A DNA stretch of 64,000 bases. Origin: Orthonyx spaldingii (Eukaryota; Chordata; Aves; Passeriformes; Orthonychidae). The stretch covers positions 1,360,983 to 1,424,982 of the forward strand of contig VZTJ01005306.1 of NCBI GenBank assembly GCA_013397795.1, read 5' to 3'. A program made the position numbers and the translations under genes. Below the pieces are notes generated by a model that saw nothing but the letters and a program-made list of their open reading frames with translations, was not told the origin of the DNA and did no database searches. Below, piece after piece: positions 47,280 to 58,714 of the stretch (positions are counted from its first letter, which is position 1; each line of letters starts with the position of its first letter).

Positions 47280-48310
47280 ATTTTCCCATATATCAATGCC
47301 CACATATAATTTTTTTTTAGAAAGTGGTTTGCATGTGATTTTTTTTCTTTTTGTTCATTGAGGCCTTTATATTATTTCCATTCTCTTCTCTCTCTTGCAT
47401 ACTTAGTACTTTCATGTTACTTTCTCTTAATATTAAAGGGATCTTATTTCAGGAAAGTTTGTGTATAATTACCTCTGTTTCATGTGAAAGGAAATCATTA
47501 ATGAGTGAAAAAATAAAGCTGCTTGGTGAAGAATTATGTATATACTATGAGGTGGATGTGGTTTGTGGTGTTCTTCACAAGTGTGATGCTTTTATTGTCC
47601 ACTGTTGGGGACCTACCAGAGTGAACCAGAAGCCTCTCTCTTCTTTTCGTTGGATTATTTCAAGGAAAAGCAAGTGTGCATCACTAGGACTGACATAGCC
47701 CAATATGAAGTATTGCTAGCTCATATATGTGATTTTGAGATAAAAATAGAAGGTTTGGATGTGGCATGCTGTGCCATGCACAAAGGAATTTCGGAAACAG
47801 GAGGAGAATAGAATTTTCTGGTGCTCGCTCAAGTCAGAGCATCTCATATCCAGTTCCTTTTCCCAGCTTTCACAGTGGAAGCTGTTCCCCTATTAGGCAA
47901 TGTTTGATGAGTTTTATACTGGCAAATTGTTATGTTGTTTGTTAACTGTTTAAACAGCCTCCTTAAAGAGGCTGTGTAATGCTTTCAAGGCATAGTTCAG
48001 CTTTTCATGTTATCACTGTAATGACTCAACCAGTTTTCTAATATAAAACCAATTCTGGCTTACAACAGATCTCTACTGGATGAGGGGAAATTTAGAAGCT
48101 TGCAACTAAATGAAAGTACTATTTCAAAGTTAATATTAATGCTGCCTGACCTTGTACCACTTTGTAAGACAAATACATTGTTATTCTATGTGTCCTGCTC
48201 CCAAACTATATCGCATCAAGAAGACATAAGAGGTGATTTTTTAATTGCCTGTTTTCTGGTATTTACTCTGTAGAATAGATCTATTCAGTCTGTGACCCTT
48301 CTTTTTTTTC
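47280..48310. other. Unannotated stretch
   Basis: No gene or repeat was recognised. The 115-codon frame at 47351-47698 has no recognisable domain. Confidence 0.5.
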
Positions 48311-48314
48311 CTGA

Positions 48315-48430
48315 TGTTGCTGTGGTTAGACAGCAAAGCACCACACAGCTGCTTCATCACTCCCCCTCAGTGCAGTACAGGAAGGAAGGAGAATTAATAC
48401 AAAATTTCAATAAAAAGAGTTTCACACTTG
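48315..48430 (-). mobile_element. Short LTR fragment, ERVK-like type
   Basis: The forward text tgttgctgtggttagacagc, aaagcaccacacagctgctt, catcactccccctcagtgca follows the 3' end of the LTR at 20899 (tgttgtgggttaac ... cactcccacacagtgggatg). Only the first ~110 bases are alignable by eye. Confidence 0.6.
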
Positions 48431-48434
48431 AAGG

Positions 48435-49525
48435 CAGACATTTACTCTTTCTTTTATCCTGAGATCTTAGTAATTCACATTCTTGATTAAATAAATACAT
48501 TTTTAAATTAAATGAGCTCTCACCTTCTTTCATAATTCCCTGTGTAAGTCAGCTCAAGACAAGAGAGTTTTGTAAATGTTCTTAGAAAAATCAATAATTA
48601 ACATTTCTTATTTTTTTTAATTTAAATTTTCAGAAAAATTCAATTTAATTTCTCAAAAGGTAGTTGCAGCAGTTGGTTCAAAACTTTTAATATGTGATGA
48701 ATCAAAGAGAGGAACACCTGTTACTGTAACTGAAGCCAACTGGAGAAAGGATAAAGTATCTAAAATTAGTGAATAATTTTGTAATCAGGATAAAAAATAA
48801 TTTTCTGTTCTCATAGAATTTCTTTTACAAGTTCTTTACTTCCCTTCCTCAGGTCCTCACCATATATAGTAAAGTTTAAGGATCCTAAGCCCTTAATGGG
48901 CTGTTTGTGTTTTATTCAACATAACACAAGTCCGTGAGGGAGTAAGGATTTCCACTAAGCCTTCTAAATCTGGGGCTCCTGTCCTCTAGACTTTATTTTC
49001 ACTTAAAAATTGACAGAAAAGACAAGAGGCCAGATTTACTGCGACTTTATTCAGAGCAGATGGAAGCAGATGAAACTATAAACAGCAAAGTAGCTGAGCA
49101 TAGAAGTTAACTAAAACACTAAGTGAAGCTGTTAAATCTGACACAGGAACTAAAGATACACTTCAGAAAACATTGTTGCTGAATTAAGCACTGACAGAAA
49201 GCAGAAGATGATTTTACAGGACAATGAAAACCAAAAAAAGTTTTAAAAAAAAAAAGTTTATAAAAGATATTAAGAAATAATCAGTATTAATTTAGAAAAG
49301 CATCAGATTAGTTGGTCTAACGAGCCTTAGAAACTGCCAGTATAATGTGTTCTTGATTTCTATCATAAAAGAAAATGTGTAAATTTTGCCCTTGGTGAGT
49401 AAACTACTTTTGAACATGAAGAAATTGTTTCCTTTCAGGGCCCATAAACCTCTAATTTTATCTGCATAAAACTATAAATCACAAAAAGACCAATTATGAG
49501 GGGAGATATTTTTGGAAGTCTTTTC
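48435..49525. other. Unannotated AT-rich stretch
   Basis: No gene or transposon was recognised. Confidence 0.55.
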
Positions 49526-49563
49526 AATAATTACAGAATTATAGAATCATAGAATAGCTTGAG

Positions 49564-51590
49564 TTGGAAGTGACCTTAGAGATCATCCAGTGCCAAACCC
49601 TCTGCCGTGGGCAGGGACACCTCCCACTAGACCAGATTGCTCAAAGCCGCATCCAAACTGGCCTCAAACCCTTCCGGGGTGGGACAGTCACAGCTTCTCT
49701 GAGCAACCTGTGCCAGTGTCTCACCATGCTCACAGTAAAGAATTTTTTCCTAATATCTAATCTAAATTGATTCTCAGTTTAAAACTATTCCCCCTTGTCC
49801 TGCCGCTATGTGCCCTCATGAAAAGTCCCTCTTCTCCTTTCCTGTAGCCATCCTTTAGGTACTGGAAGGCTGCAATAAGGTCTTCCTGGAGCCAGCCCTT
49901 TTCGAGGCTGAACAACCTTGTCTCTCTCTAAAGGTGCTCCAGCCCTCTAATCATCTTTGTGGCCCTCCTCCAGAATCACTCCAGGTCCATACTCATGAGA
50001 GCAGAGTAAAGGGACAGAATCACCACCCTAACTCTGTTGGCCATGCTGCTTTTGACACAGTGTTTGGCTTTCTGGGCAGCAGGTGTACATTGCCAGTTCT
50101 TGTTGAGCTCCTCATCAGTCAATACCTCCAGCCTCAGGTCTGCTCACAATCCTTACTCTGCTCAGTCTGTACTTGTGTTTGCAATTGCCCAAACCCATCT
50201 GCAGGATCTTGCACCTGATTTTGTTGAACTTCATGAGGTTTGCACAGAACCACATCTCAAGGCTGTCCCTCTGGATGGCAATCCCATTCCTCCAGCATGA
50301 TTGCACCACACAGCTTGGTGTCATCAGCAAACTTGACGTGGGTACACTTGATCCCCCAGTACATCATCAACAAAGATATTAAACAGCAGCAATCCTAATC
50401 CTGATCCCTGCGAAATGTCACTCATCACTGTTCTCCACTTGGAGATTGAATCATTCACCACAACCCTCTGAGTACAACCATCCAACCAATTCCTTATCCA
50501 CTGAGCGTTCCATCTGTCCAATTCATGTCTCTCCATTTTAGAGAAAATGATCTCATGTGGGACAATGTCAAATGCTTTGCACAAGTCCAGGTAGATGGTG
50601 TCACTCTTCCCTTATTTGGTATCCCTTGCATACCAATATGTAACCCCATCGTAGAAGGCCACCAAATTTATCAGATATGATTTGCCCCTATTGAAACCAT
50701 CCTGGCTGTCACTAACCACCTCCTGTTTTTAGACATACTTTAGCATCATTTCCAGGAGGATCTGCTCCATGATCTTGCTTGACACCAAGGTCAGACTGAT
50801 TGCCTTTTAGTTTCAGGGTTGTCTTTTTTTTCCGTTTTTAAAAATTGGCTTTATGTTTCCCCTTTTTCAATCACTGGGAACTTCACCAGACATCTATGAC
50901 CTCTCAAATACAATGGATTGTGGCTGAGTCACGTATCCACCAGTTCCTCTGCACCCGTAGATGCATCTCATGAAGTCCCATGGACTTGTGCACTTTCACA
51001 TCATTTAGATGTTCTTGAAACTGATCTCCTCCTACAGCCGGCAGTTTATCATTCGCCCAGTCCCTGCCTTTGCCTTCTGTGACCTGAGTGGTGTGGTTGG
51101 AGTACATGCCAGTGAAGACTGAGGCTAAAAATTTGTTGAATATCTTAGGCTTCTTCATATTCCATCTAACCAGATCTTCTGTTTCCCTGTAGAGAGGGCC
51201 TGCATTTCCCCAATCTTCATTCTATCACCAATTTAGCTATAGAAGCTTTTCTTGTTGCCCTTGAATTCCCTGCCCATATTTAAGAATATGAATCCTTTCC
51301 TGACAGGATCCCCGGTGCTTGGACAATCACTCTGTGTTCTTCTCAGGTTACCTGTCCTTGTTTCTACCCTCTTTGGGCTTCCTTTTTATGTATGAGTTTG
51401 TCCAGGAGCTTCTTTGTTCATCTATGCAGGCCTCCTGGCATTTTTTTCTTGACTTCCTCTTCGTTGGGATACATTGTTCCTGAGCTTGAAGGAGGTGGTC
51501 TTTGAATATTAACCATCTTTCTTGAATTTCTCCTCCCTCCAGGGCTTTATCCAGTGATGGTCTGCCAAGCAGATCCCTGCCTGAAGCTCA
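49564..51590 (-). pseudogene. CR1 ORF2 reverse transcriptase remnant
   Basis: The pieces run from the linker through NKFLASVFTG and TTQVTEGKGRDWANDKLPAV (50904-51158). Then come CKAFDIVPHEIIFSKMERHE and WIRNWLDG (50324-50584) and LLLFNIFVDD. The catalytic box FADD is preserved at 50320-50331 within VKFADDTKLCGA, although in a shifted frame relative to the preceding piece. The block around LMKFNKIRCKILQMG (50115-50330) follows. Several stops and frameshifts separate these pieces, so no functional enzyme can be made. Confidence 0.9.
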
Positions 51591-51627
51591 GGGTAGCAAA
51601 CTTGCTGTCCACTCTTTTGACTCTCTG

Positions 51628-51930
51628 TCAAAGCCCTGCCCTTTTGCCAGTGGGATTGATGAAAAAAATACCTGTGCTCCAGAAACCCTTACTGCCTGTC
51701 CAAGGACTCTCTAATCCTTCTTGGTCCTCTTCAGACTGCTCCTGTCTATCACTGGTGCCCACATGGAAACAGTAGCAGGAAATAGTGGACTGTACAAGGC
51801 TTGGTATTCTCTTGGTGACATCCCTGATATGGGCCCACAGTAAGCAGCACACCCCTCTAGAGAGTGTGTCAGGCTCACAGATGTGTGCCTTCACACCTCT
51901 CAGAAGGGAGCTGCCTACTGCTACCATCAC
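51628..51930 (-). pseudogene. CR1 ORF1 esterase (SGNH/GDSL) domain remnant
   Basis: The minus-strand frame reads VAVGSSLLRGVKAHICEPDT, then CCLLWAHIRDVTKRI, then CYCFHVGTSD. These correspond to esterase block I (GDSLLRG, here GSSLLRG at 51895-51915, Asp to Ser), an intervening conserved stretch, and the GTND block (here GTSD). An SGNH-hydrolase-type esterase in ORF1 is a known feature of CR1-group LINEs, with lipid-ester hydrolysis the presumed activity. The catalytic Ser codon is kept, but the neighbouring Asp and the Asn of GTND are changed, and the frame ends soon after. Confidence 0.85.
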
Positions 51931-52054
51931 TTGTTGTGTGAGCTACAAGCTCCTGGGAGATCTCTGCACTCTCCCAGGGTTTTCCCATTCCAGGACCCAC
52001 TCCTGTATGCTGAGATCCCCCACTTCACTGTGCAACGCTCCTGAAGACAAGCTT

Positions 52055-52590
52055 ATGACCTTGACAAATGAATTCATCACTAAGATGCCTTTTCTTTTAA
52101 GAAGTGTAGGTACTTATTAGTTGCTGTGGTAGACACAACTGGCAACAGTCACTGCCTTAAGTGCATTATAGCACAAAACATTGTTCAGGTACAGTTTGTT
52201 TTGCTCCTGGCATGCTAAATAAAATGGTGCAAGACAGGCTGCTTATTTACACATCTCTCCCCCTGCCTCTATTTCTGATGGCCAGGTTGATTTCCTGTCT
52301 GAATCAGGACTGGAGTAGGTGAAAGCTTCTATAATCTGTCATTAACCTGTGGATGCCTTGAATTAGTAATGATGCCTTTAGCAGCAGTAAGACAGTGGTG
52401 TCCAATTTCTTTCAGTTATTTCCCATTTCAAGTATAGCATGAAGAAAAATTGCCATCTCAATTGCTGATGTTGATATTTATTTTTAGTGTTTTCTATGAT
52501 TCTTAAAGTGATGGCAGCTGTATTTCTCACATAATTAATATTTGATTGTAATCTGCTTACTGTTGAGTAACTTCATCATTCCTTAAAGTT
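52055..52590. other. Unannotated spacer between CR1 and LTR
   Basis: No gene or element was recognised. Confidence 0.5.
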
Positions 52591-52591
52591 A

Positions 52592-52596
52592 TCATA
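52592..52596 (+). repeat. Target-site duplication, left copy (TCATA)
   Basis: Identical to 53672-53676, flanking the LTR. Confidence 0.88.
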
Positions 52597-53671
52597 TGAA
52601 TTGTTCTTGCATGGCAAGGGTTAGGTAGTGAGGTGGCTACAGGTGTGGCTGCTATAGGAAGCTTCTAGAAGCTTCCCCTATGTGTGACAGAGCCAATGCC
52701 AGCTGGCTCCAAGATGAATCCACTGCTGGTCAATGTCAAGTCCATCAGTGATAGTGGTAGCACTTCTGGGATAACATAGCCAAGGAGGAGAAAAATCCAA
52801 CTGGGCAGCTAAGGCAAAGAGAGAAGTGAGAATATAAGAGAAAACAGTTCCACAGACCCCAAGGTCAGTGAAAGAAAGGCAGGAGGTGTTTCAGGTGCAG
52901 GAGAAGAGTTTCTCCTGCAGCCTGTGGTAAAGACCATGGTGAGGCAGCTGTGCCCCTGCAGCTCATGGAGGTCCATGGTGGAGCAACCTCCCTACAGCCC
53001 CTAGAGAATCCCATGCCAGAGCATGGATCCCTGAAGGACACTTTAACCCCATGTGAGCCCACACTGGACCAGGTTGCTGTGGAACCTGTGGACCTGTCGA
53101 GAGAGCAGCTCATGCTGGTGAGAAGTTTTGGCCCAGTGAAGGTCACATGCTGGAGCAGTCTCTTCCTGAAGGAATGCAGCCCATGGGAGTGATCCATTCT
53201 AGAGCATCTAATGAAGAACTGTTCCTTGTGGAAGGACTCATGTTGGGGAATTTTATGCAGGACTGTCTCCTGTGGCAGGGGAAGAGTGTGAGGAGTCCTC
53301 CCCCTGCAGAGAAAAGAGCAACAGAGACAATGTGTGATGAATTGACCAGAACCCCCCTTCCCTGTACTGCTGTGCTGCTGGTGGAAGAGGATTCAGGAGT
53401 GAAGCTGAGCCTGGGAAGATAGTAGTAGGGGAAGGTTTTTTAAGATCTGTTTTTTATTTTTCATTATTCTGAGTGGAGGTTTAATAAATTAAACTAATTT
53501 CTCCAAGCTGAGTCTGTGTTGTCTATATTGGCAGCTAGTGAGTGGTCTCTGCCTGTCCTTGCCTTGAATCACCAGCCTGCTCTTATATTTTCTATCACCT
53601 GTCCAGCTGAGGAGGGGAGTGATTGACCCACGTTGGTGGGTCTGGCATCCACCTAGGGTCAACCCAACACA
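52597..53671 (+). mobile_element. Complete ERVL-like solo LTR (1075 bp)
   Basis: It begins TGAATTGTTCTTGCATGGCA and ends ...AGGGTCAACCCAACACA. The flanks are an exact 5-bp duplication TCATA. The order is U3 with many 'ctggagcag'/'cccatg' phrases, an AATAAA at 53483-53488 and a U5-like tail with tgagtctgtgttg and agctgaggaggggagtgat. A 5-bp duplication fits class III (ERVL-like) elements. No internal retroviral sequence adjoins, so recombination between two LTRs has removed it. The open frames inside it are chance readings of LTR text. Confidence 0.93.
53483..53488 (+). promoter_or_regulatory. LTR polyadenylation signal AATAAA
   Basis: It sits in the AT-rich R segment (ttattttt ... ggtttaataaattaaac), followed by the T/G-rich tgagtctgtgttgtc. 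This is the expected placement in an LTR. Confidence 0.7.
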
Positions 53672-53676
53672 TCATA
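53672..53676 (+). repeat. Target-site duplication, right copy (TCATA)
   Basis: Identical to 52592-52596. Confidence 0.88.
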
Positions 53677-53679
53677 TAA

Positions 53680-54435
53680 TTTAGATGAAGATAAAACTCA
53701 GGAAAAAGATAAATAGATGTAAATTTTATGAGGACAAGAAGGACATTCTAAATTTCAATCATTCTCTTTGAAATACTCTATATTTACACAAAGATGAGGT
53801 CATTTAGAAATAAAGCTTCTTAGCTTTGAAATAGGCATACAGAGGAGGAATAAGTTAATTTGATGTATCCCTGCAGTTTCTGTTATGAAAAAATGAGTGT
53901 GATGGGGTGACAGTAATTAACATCATCATGTGAAGAAATGACACCATCCATGTTCTCTTTTAGGGAATATAAAATGGATTGTTGATTGTAAAGCTGAGAG
54001 GCAGATCAGAGTATGGAGGGAATGGCACTTCTGGTAGAGAAATTTTAAATCCCAGCGATCTCAAAAATAAAAGCCAGCTGAATAGAAACTGCAGATTGTT
54101 TAGTCACAGGAACATATGGCATCATGCAAAATACTCAAACTGAATGATTAAACAGACAGACTGAACATTTATATGCATGGTACAGAGCTTGTAGTCTATT
54201 TAAAGTCAAAGATAAGTACTAATTCCAAAAGCTAATGAAATCAGAAGATCATTTCTGGAAGCAATGGGCACAATTTTATGATGTTGAGTACCTTGATTAC
54301 CTCAATTAGTTGCATAACACAGATTTACCAGAATTTGCTTGCAGGAGTCATTTTTGGCTAGCAGAATGTGCTGAGGTAGTTGAGTCCGTGTGTCTATGTG
54401 CATGTGTCCTTTACATTATGCCCAACAGTATACTT
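53680..54435. other. Unannotated stretch
   Basis: No gene or repeat was recognised. Confidence 0.55.
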
Positions 54436-54436
54436 T

Positions 54437-54439
<3 letters not shown>

Positions 54440-54475
<36 letters not shown>
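54440..54475. repeat. (TA)n dinucleotide microsatellite
   Basis: About 18 uninterrupted AT units. Confidence 0.97.
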
Positions 54476-54478
<3 letters not shown>

Positions 54479-54479
54479 A

Positions 54480-57400
54480 GAAAAAAAATAAATTCTTTTT
54501 TTATCCTTCAAGACTGGTGTCTGCAATGCTGGTGTTACAACATGAAAAGTGCCTGATTCCAGCAGAGGTACTATGTGCTCTATATAGAAGTTGGAATTTA
54601 TTTATCTCCATGGTATCTGAATAAATCATACAAGGATCAATATTTTCTGCAATAAATATGTCACTGAAATACACTGCATGGGACAAGAGACGCTTTACTA
54701 GCTAGCACAGATTTGTCAGGAAACTACGAATGCTTTCTAGTCCTTAACATAGTCATAATCTGTGATAAGATTATTTTTTCCTTTGTTTCCTTTAATTTTT
54801 TTCTCTCATTAGGCATTAGAAGTCAAGAAAAATAATGAGTCTGTCTGCTGCACTATGTGTGAAATGTGTAAAAATTATTATTAATAAAAATATAACTAAT
54901 TTATTTGCTCTTAGATGACGGTCTGACTCTCCTGAAGCCCAAGAAAACTGATTTTATCCTTTTGATTTTTTGTTCAGGTGATATGTTTACTTAAGAATAT
55001 TTTAAGGATATTATTACTTATACTGCCTTTTGAATAATTATAAACTTTAAAGGTGTATAGACTTAGATATAGACTGTTGGTTGCACTGACTGCTTCCATA
55101 TATACCATGTGTTCTTTATGACATATGGTCCTATAATTTTATGGGGTTTTGTTCATGTTTTCTTTTTGATTTGCTCTTCTTTATTTAGTTTGATTATAAA
55201 CTTACAGTTTCTATAGTCATGACTGTTACAGAATGGTTTCTACATCAGCAGAGGCAAGGTAACTTCTTGGTAGGCTGCTAGGTAAGTGCTAGGAATAAAA
55301 TAAAATGGATTTTAATATCTATTTACTATAGTCAACATTTTGATGCTTCATCTTCACTTCTTAGCATTAACTGTAGGATGAGCTCCTGCTGAGCTATTTA
55401 TCCAACTGTAAATTTTATCTAACTGTGCTTTTCAATTTTCATAGGCTAAATTCTCATAAATTTTTCAATTAAAGCATACACAGAAGAATATTTATGGTGC
55501 ATGAAGTGACAGGTACACATTACCCTCTAGTTAATTTAATACTTTTGCCACTGCCTGTTAATATTCTTAATCGTTGTTTTCAAACAGTATTTACCTTAGA
55601 TCCAGATGTTCCAGTCAAATCCTTTGTATAAACCTATGAGGAAATCTATCAAGAAACATACAGTTTTCAAGAAAAAGTAGAAAATATTAAGAAAAAAACA
55701 AAGACCATTAGTTAATGAGAAAAATCCTATCTATACATGTAAAGGTCTTGGAAAATAACAGCAGCAGCAAAAATGCCCTGTTCGCATTTCTTTATTCCAG
55801 TGTCACTCCTTTTTCCTTAAGGGTAGGTAGGGTGAATGCACTGTTCCTCTAAGAGTAGTACAACATGGATCCAATAGACATAACACTGAAAGGGAAGCTT
55901 CTTTCTCCACCAGCTGGAAATCTGTTTGAACTTCACTTTAGAGCTGGGCAGATGAGAAGGAATATAGCAATGGGTTGGTTTAGTGCAGCTGACCTAATTC
56001 ATGTCTTTCTATTGATCTTCTTGTTCCCAACATCTCTACTGTAATTAGTTGAGCCGAAAACTGAGGCTTATGCAAGTGTTTCTTTAGCAGCTGAGAAGAT
56101 GATGTGTTAAGCTCCTTTAATTCTGATCACTGTTTTCCTTGAGCACTGCTCCAAGTGGAATGTATACAAATAATCATTAATAAACCCATAATGTATCTAT
56201 CCAGTAGATCACAATGATCAGAATATAACAAATTTTTGGCCTACAGTGCTGGTTGTTTTTTGAGAAAGTTGATCTTCTTTGTCAGAATCACAATGTGCTG
56301 ACCAGAACACCATATCTCATTTGCCTCCTCCTGCAATGTTGCATCAAAATGTTAGAAGGAAAGCTGTAATAATTTCCATGCTATTGATTCTTTCCCTCAA
56401 GTCTGAATCCTTCTGATTCAGATTCAAATACCAAATCAAACCATAGCACAAGAAATCGCAATCTTTGCTCAAATATTCTATCATTTTATACTGTGATCAA
56501 TATTTTCTGTGAAAAATAAAATTTTCATAGTACCACTTTCACTGCCAACTTTTAGTGATGGCAACACTAGAAATGCAATTCATATGGCTAATAACTGTAA
56601 ATCCTTTTACTGTTCCTATACTACTCCCCAAATACCTTTTCTGTCAGCAACTAAGCTATTCTATAATACATGAATGACAAAAGAGAAATTAATATTCTTT
56701 GTTCAAAATGTATGATTCAATCTTCTAAGTACCTATGTAGAGCCATGTGAAATTCAGCAGGGAATTGTTACTTCAAGTGATGAATTATATCCCACTCTGA
56801 AAGGATTTTTTTCTGCTATTTAGATCATTGAATGTGCAGCAATCTACTTGAAACACTGGGAAATTTACACCTATATTCCATTCCAATCTGCTACCTAGTT
56901 TGAAGTTAATTTAAAAAATTTGTCACTGAATCCAGTGGTAACTGGGTGGAGTCCATGATATCAGGGACTGCAACTATAGTAAAAAGAACTGTGAATTTAT
57001 AAGTAAACAGGTATTCTCCATGTTCTTACTTGTTTATTCAACTATCAATCCTTATGAATAAATTTATGTCAACTAACAGTTAAATTAAGCAGCTATTAGG
57101 TTTTCCCAATAATTAATAGACAAAGGTAGTTTCCTCCAAGAGGCATATCACTGGTTATCTTAGCAGGGGTGAGTTTCTCTTCAGAGACATTGTTGGTCTT
57201 TGCTTAGAGTTGAAGTTCTTTAAGACATGCATATAAAAAGGCAAGATACAAGTTTGAAACCAAAAGAATTTTGGAAGGAGATTAAAATTATTCAAGTTAT
57301 GAATAATCAATGTTATTAAAACTTTGTATCACTTTCAGTAAGACCAAAGTATATCCAGGGGCAAAGATAGGATGGCTAATGGCAGTGTCAGAATAGAAAT

Positions 57401-58680
57401 GGAAATTACCTCATCTGAGAAGGAAACAGAACTCAGAGTTTAATGTACTCTGATCAAGACATTTTTTGATTGTCACTGCAGAATAATGCAAAACTGACAC
57501 ACTTTTAAATTTTGATGAGTAACTGATTTATCAAATTTGGAATATAAGTATACCTGTAAAATAATAAATATTGTACTTTAATTAATAGAAAGAAAAACAT
57601 AACCCTGAGAAAGAGGAACCTATGTTTTAATTTCAAGAGTGTACAGACCTTTGGAATAAATTAGGAAGAAATTAATTACAGAAATAGAAAATAATGGAAA
57701 ATCAAAACCATCTTTTAAAAGCGAGATAATACCAAGATAACTTGGTATCTTTATTTGATAGAATAATTGATTCCCCGGATATGAGAGGAGTGGAAAATAC
57801 AACTTATCTTTTTACAAAGTGCTAGAAGTGTTTAACTGTAGAAAAATATTTAAGTGTTGAAGATACAGAATTAATAAAAATATGATGTTGCTAAAAAACT
57901 AACTAAGGGAATGTCTTAAGTCTGCTATCGTTTATACATTCTATATAACTTTTATATTTTGTGATTGTGTTAAATTCTTTGCTTGCAAAAATAAACCCAT
58001 CTCTGATCTGCAGGTCTTCAGTATAAATTGTTTCAGAATAATATTAGGAAAATCAGGAAGAACTACTTAGGTATGCTCAGTTATAAATGATAATCATAAA
58101 ACTCCAGACAAAATGCATTAGAAAGTGCAGTGCAAAAGTTAAGCATTTTAATTCTGTTAAACCATTTATGTTACAGGCATATTTTTCTCCTTACCAAATT
58201 CTTGGTCTAGGCGTAGTCCTATAATCATTAGGCTGTATTCATAACCATGGTAAACAGGCATAACTGCTCTGAAATCAGTGAACATGCACAGATTTACAGC
58301 AGCTGAAGTCTGTCCAATAATGATTCTGTTCCCTCATGGATAGATACAATTCATAAGCACAATAATACCCTTCAAACATTAACAAGCTCCTGGCTTCTTA
58401 GAAGGGACTCATTTAGAAATACTTTGAAATTATGACAGTCTTGTTCTACAGAAGAGTTGCACAACTGATTTCATGACTGATCCAAGTTTTATTGAAGACA
58501 AAGACATCCATGAGAATTACAATAATTTTTCTTTCATGTACAGCAAACAAGAGTTTTTCTTTAGGCTCACTCACTTGTTACCATATAGGAACTTTTGTTC
58601 ATTATCATGGGCCAGCTTTCCTTCATTTCCCTATCAATGCATGTTACTTTTAGGGATGAAACATTTGTTGTATATGATTA
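54480..58680. other. Long AT-rich stretch with no recognised element
   Basis: About 4.2 kb with no CR1, LTR, SINE, RNA gene or plausible coding frame seen. This is the largest repeat-free block in the window. Its conservation cannot be judged here. Confidence 0.5.
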
Positions 58681-58687
58681 TGTTTAC

Positions 58688-58707
58688 ATGTATGTGTACA
58701 CATACAT
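58688..58707. repeat. Perfect 20-bp palindrome
   Basis: atgtatgtgtacacatacat is self-complementary and lies in a short (CATA)n-like context. It is probably simple-repeat derived. Confidence 0.93.
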
Positions 58708-58714
58708 ACATGTA

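Larger units (their letters stand above)
49532..52050 (-). mobile_element. Long CR1 LINE copy with ORF1 joined to RT by deletion
   Basis: The 3' end is at 49532 (tacagaattatagaatcata, complement of the 8-bp tail). Reading on the minus strand, the element contains the ORF1 esterase part (52050-51628), a junction at about 51600, then the endonuclease-RT linker, most of the RT, and the 3' UTR. The endonuclease domain is missing. About 2.5 kb remains. The 5' boundary near 52050 is approximate. Confidence 0.93.

Noticed and set aside
53330..53350. Possible retroviral primer-binding site or gag start after an LTR
   Set aside because: This is within the LTR. Sequence after the LTR end at 53671 carries the target duplication and then ordinary AT-rich DNA, so no provirus follows.
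52865..53422. Frames of 80-110 codons on both strands
   Set aside because: They lie inside the solo LTR; no domain or splice context.
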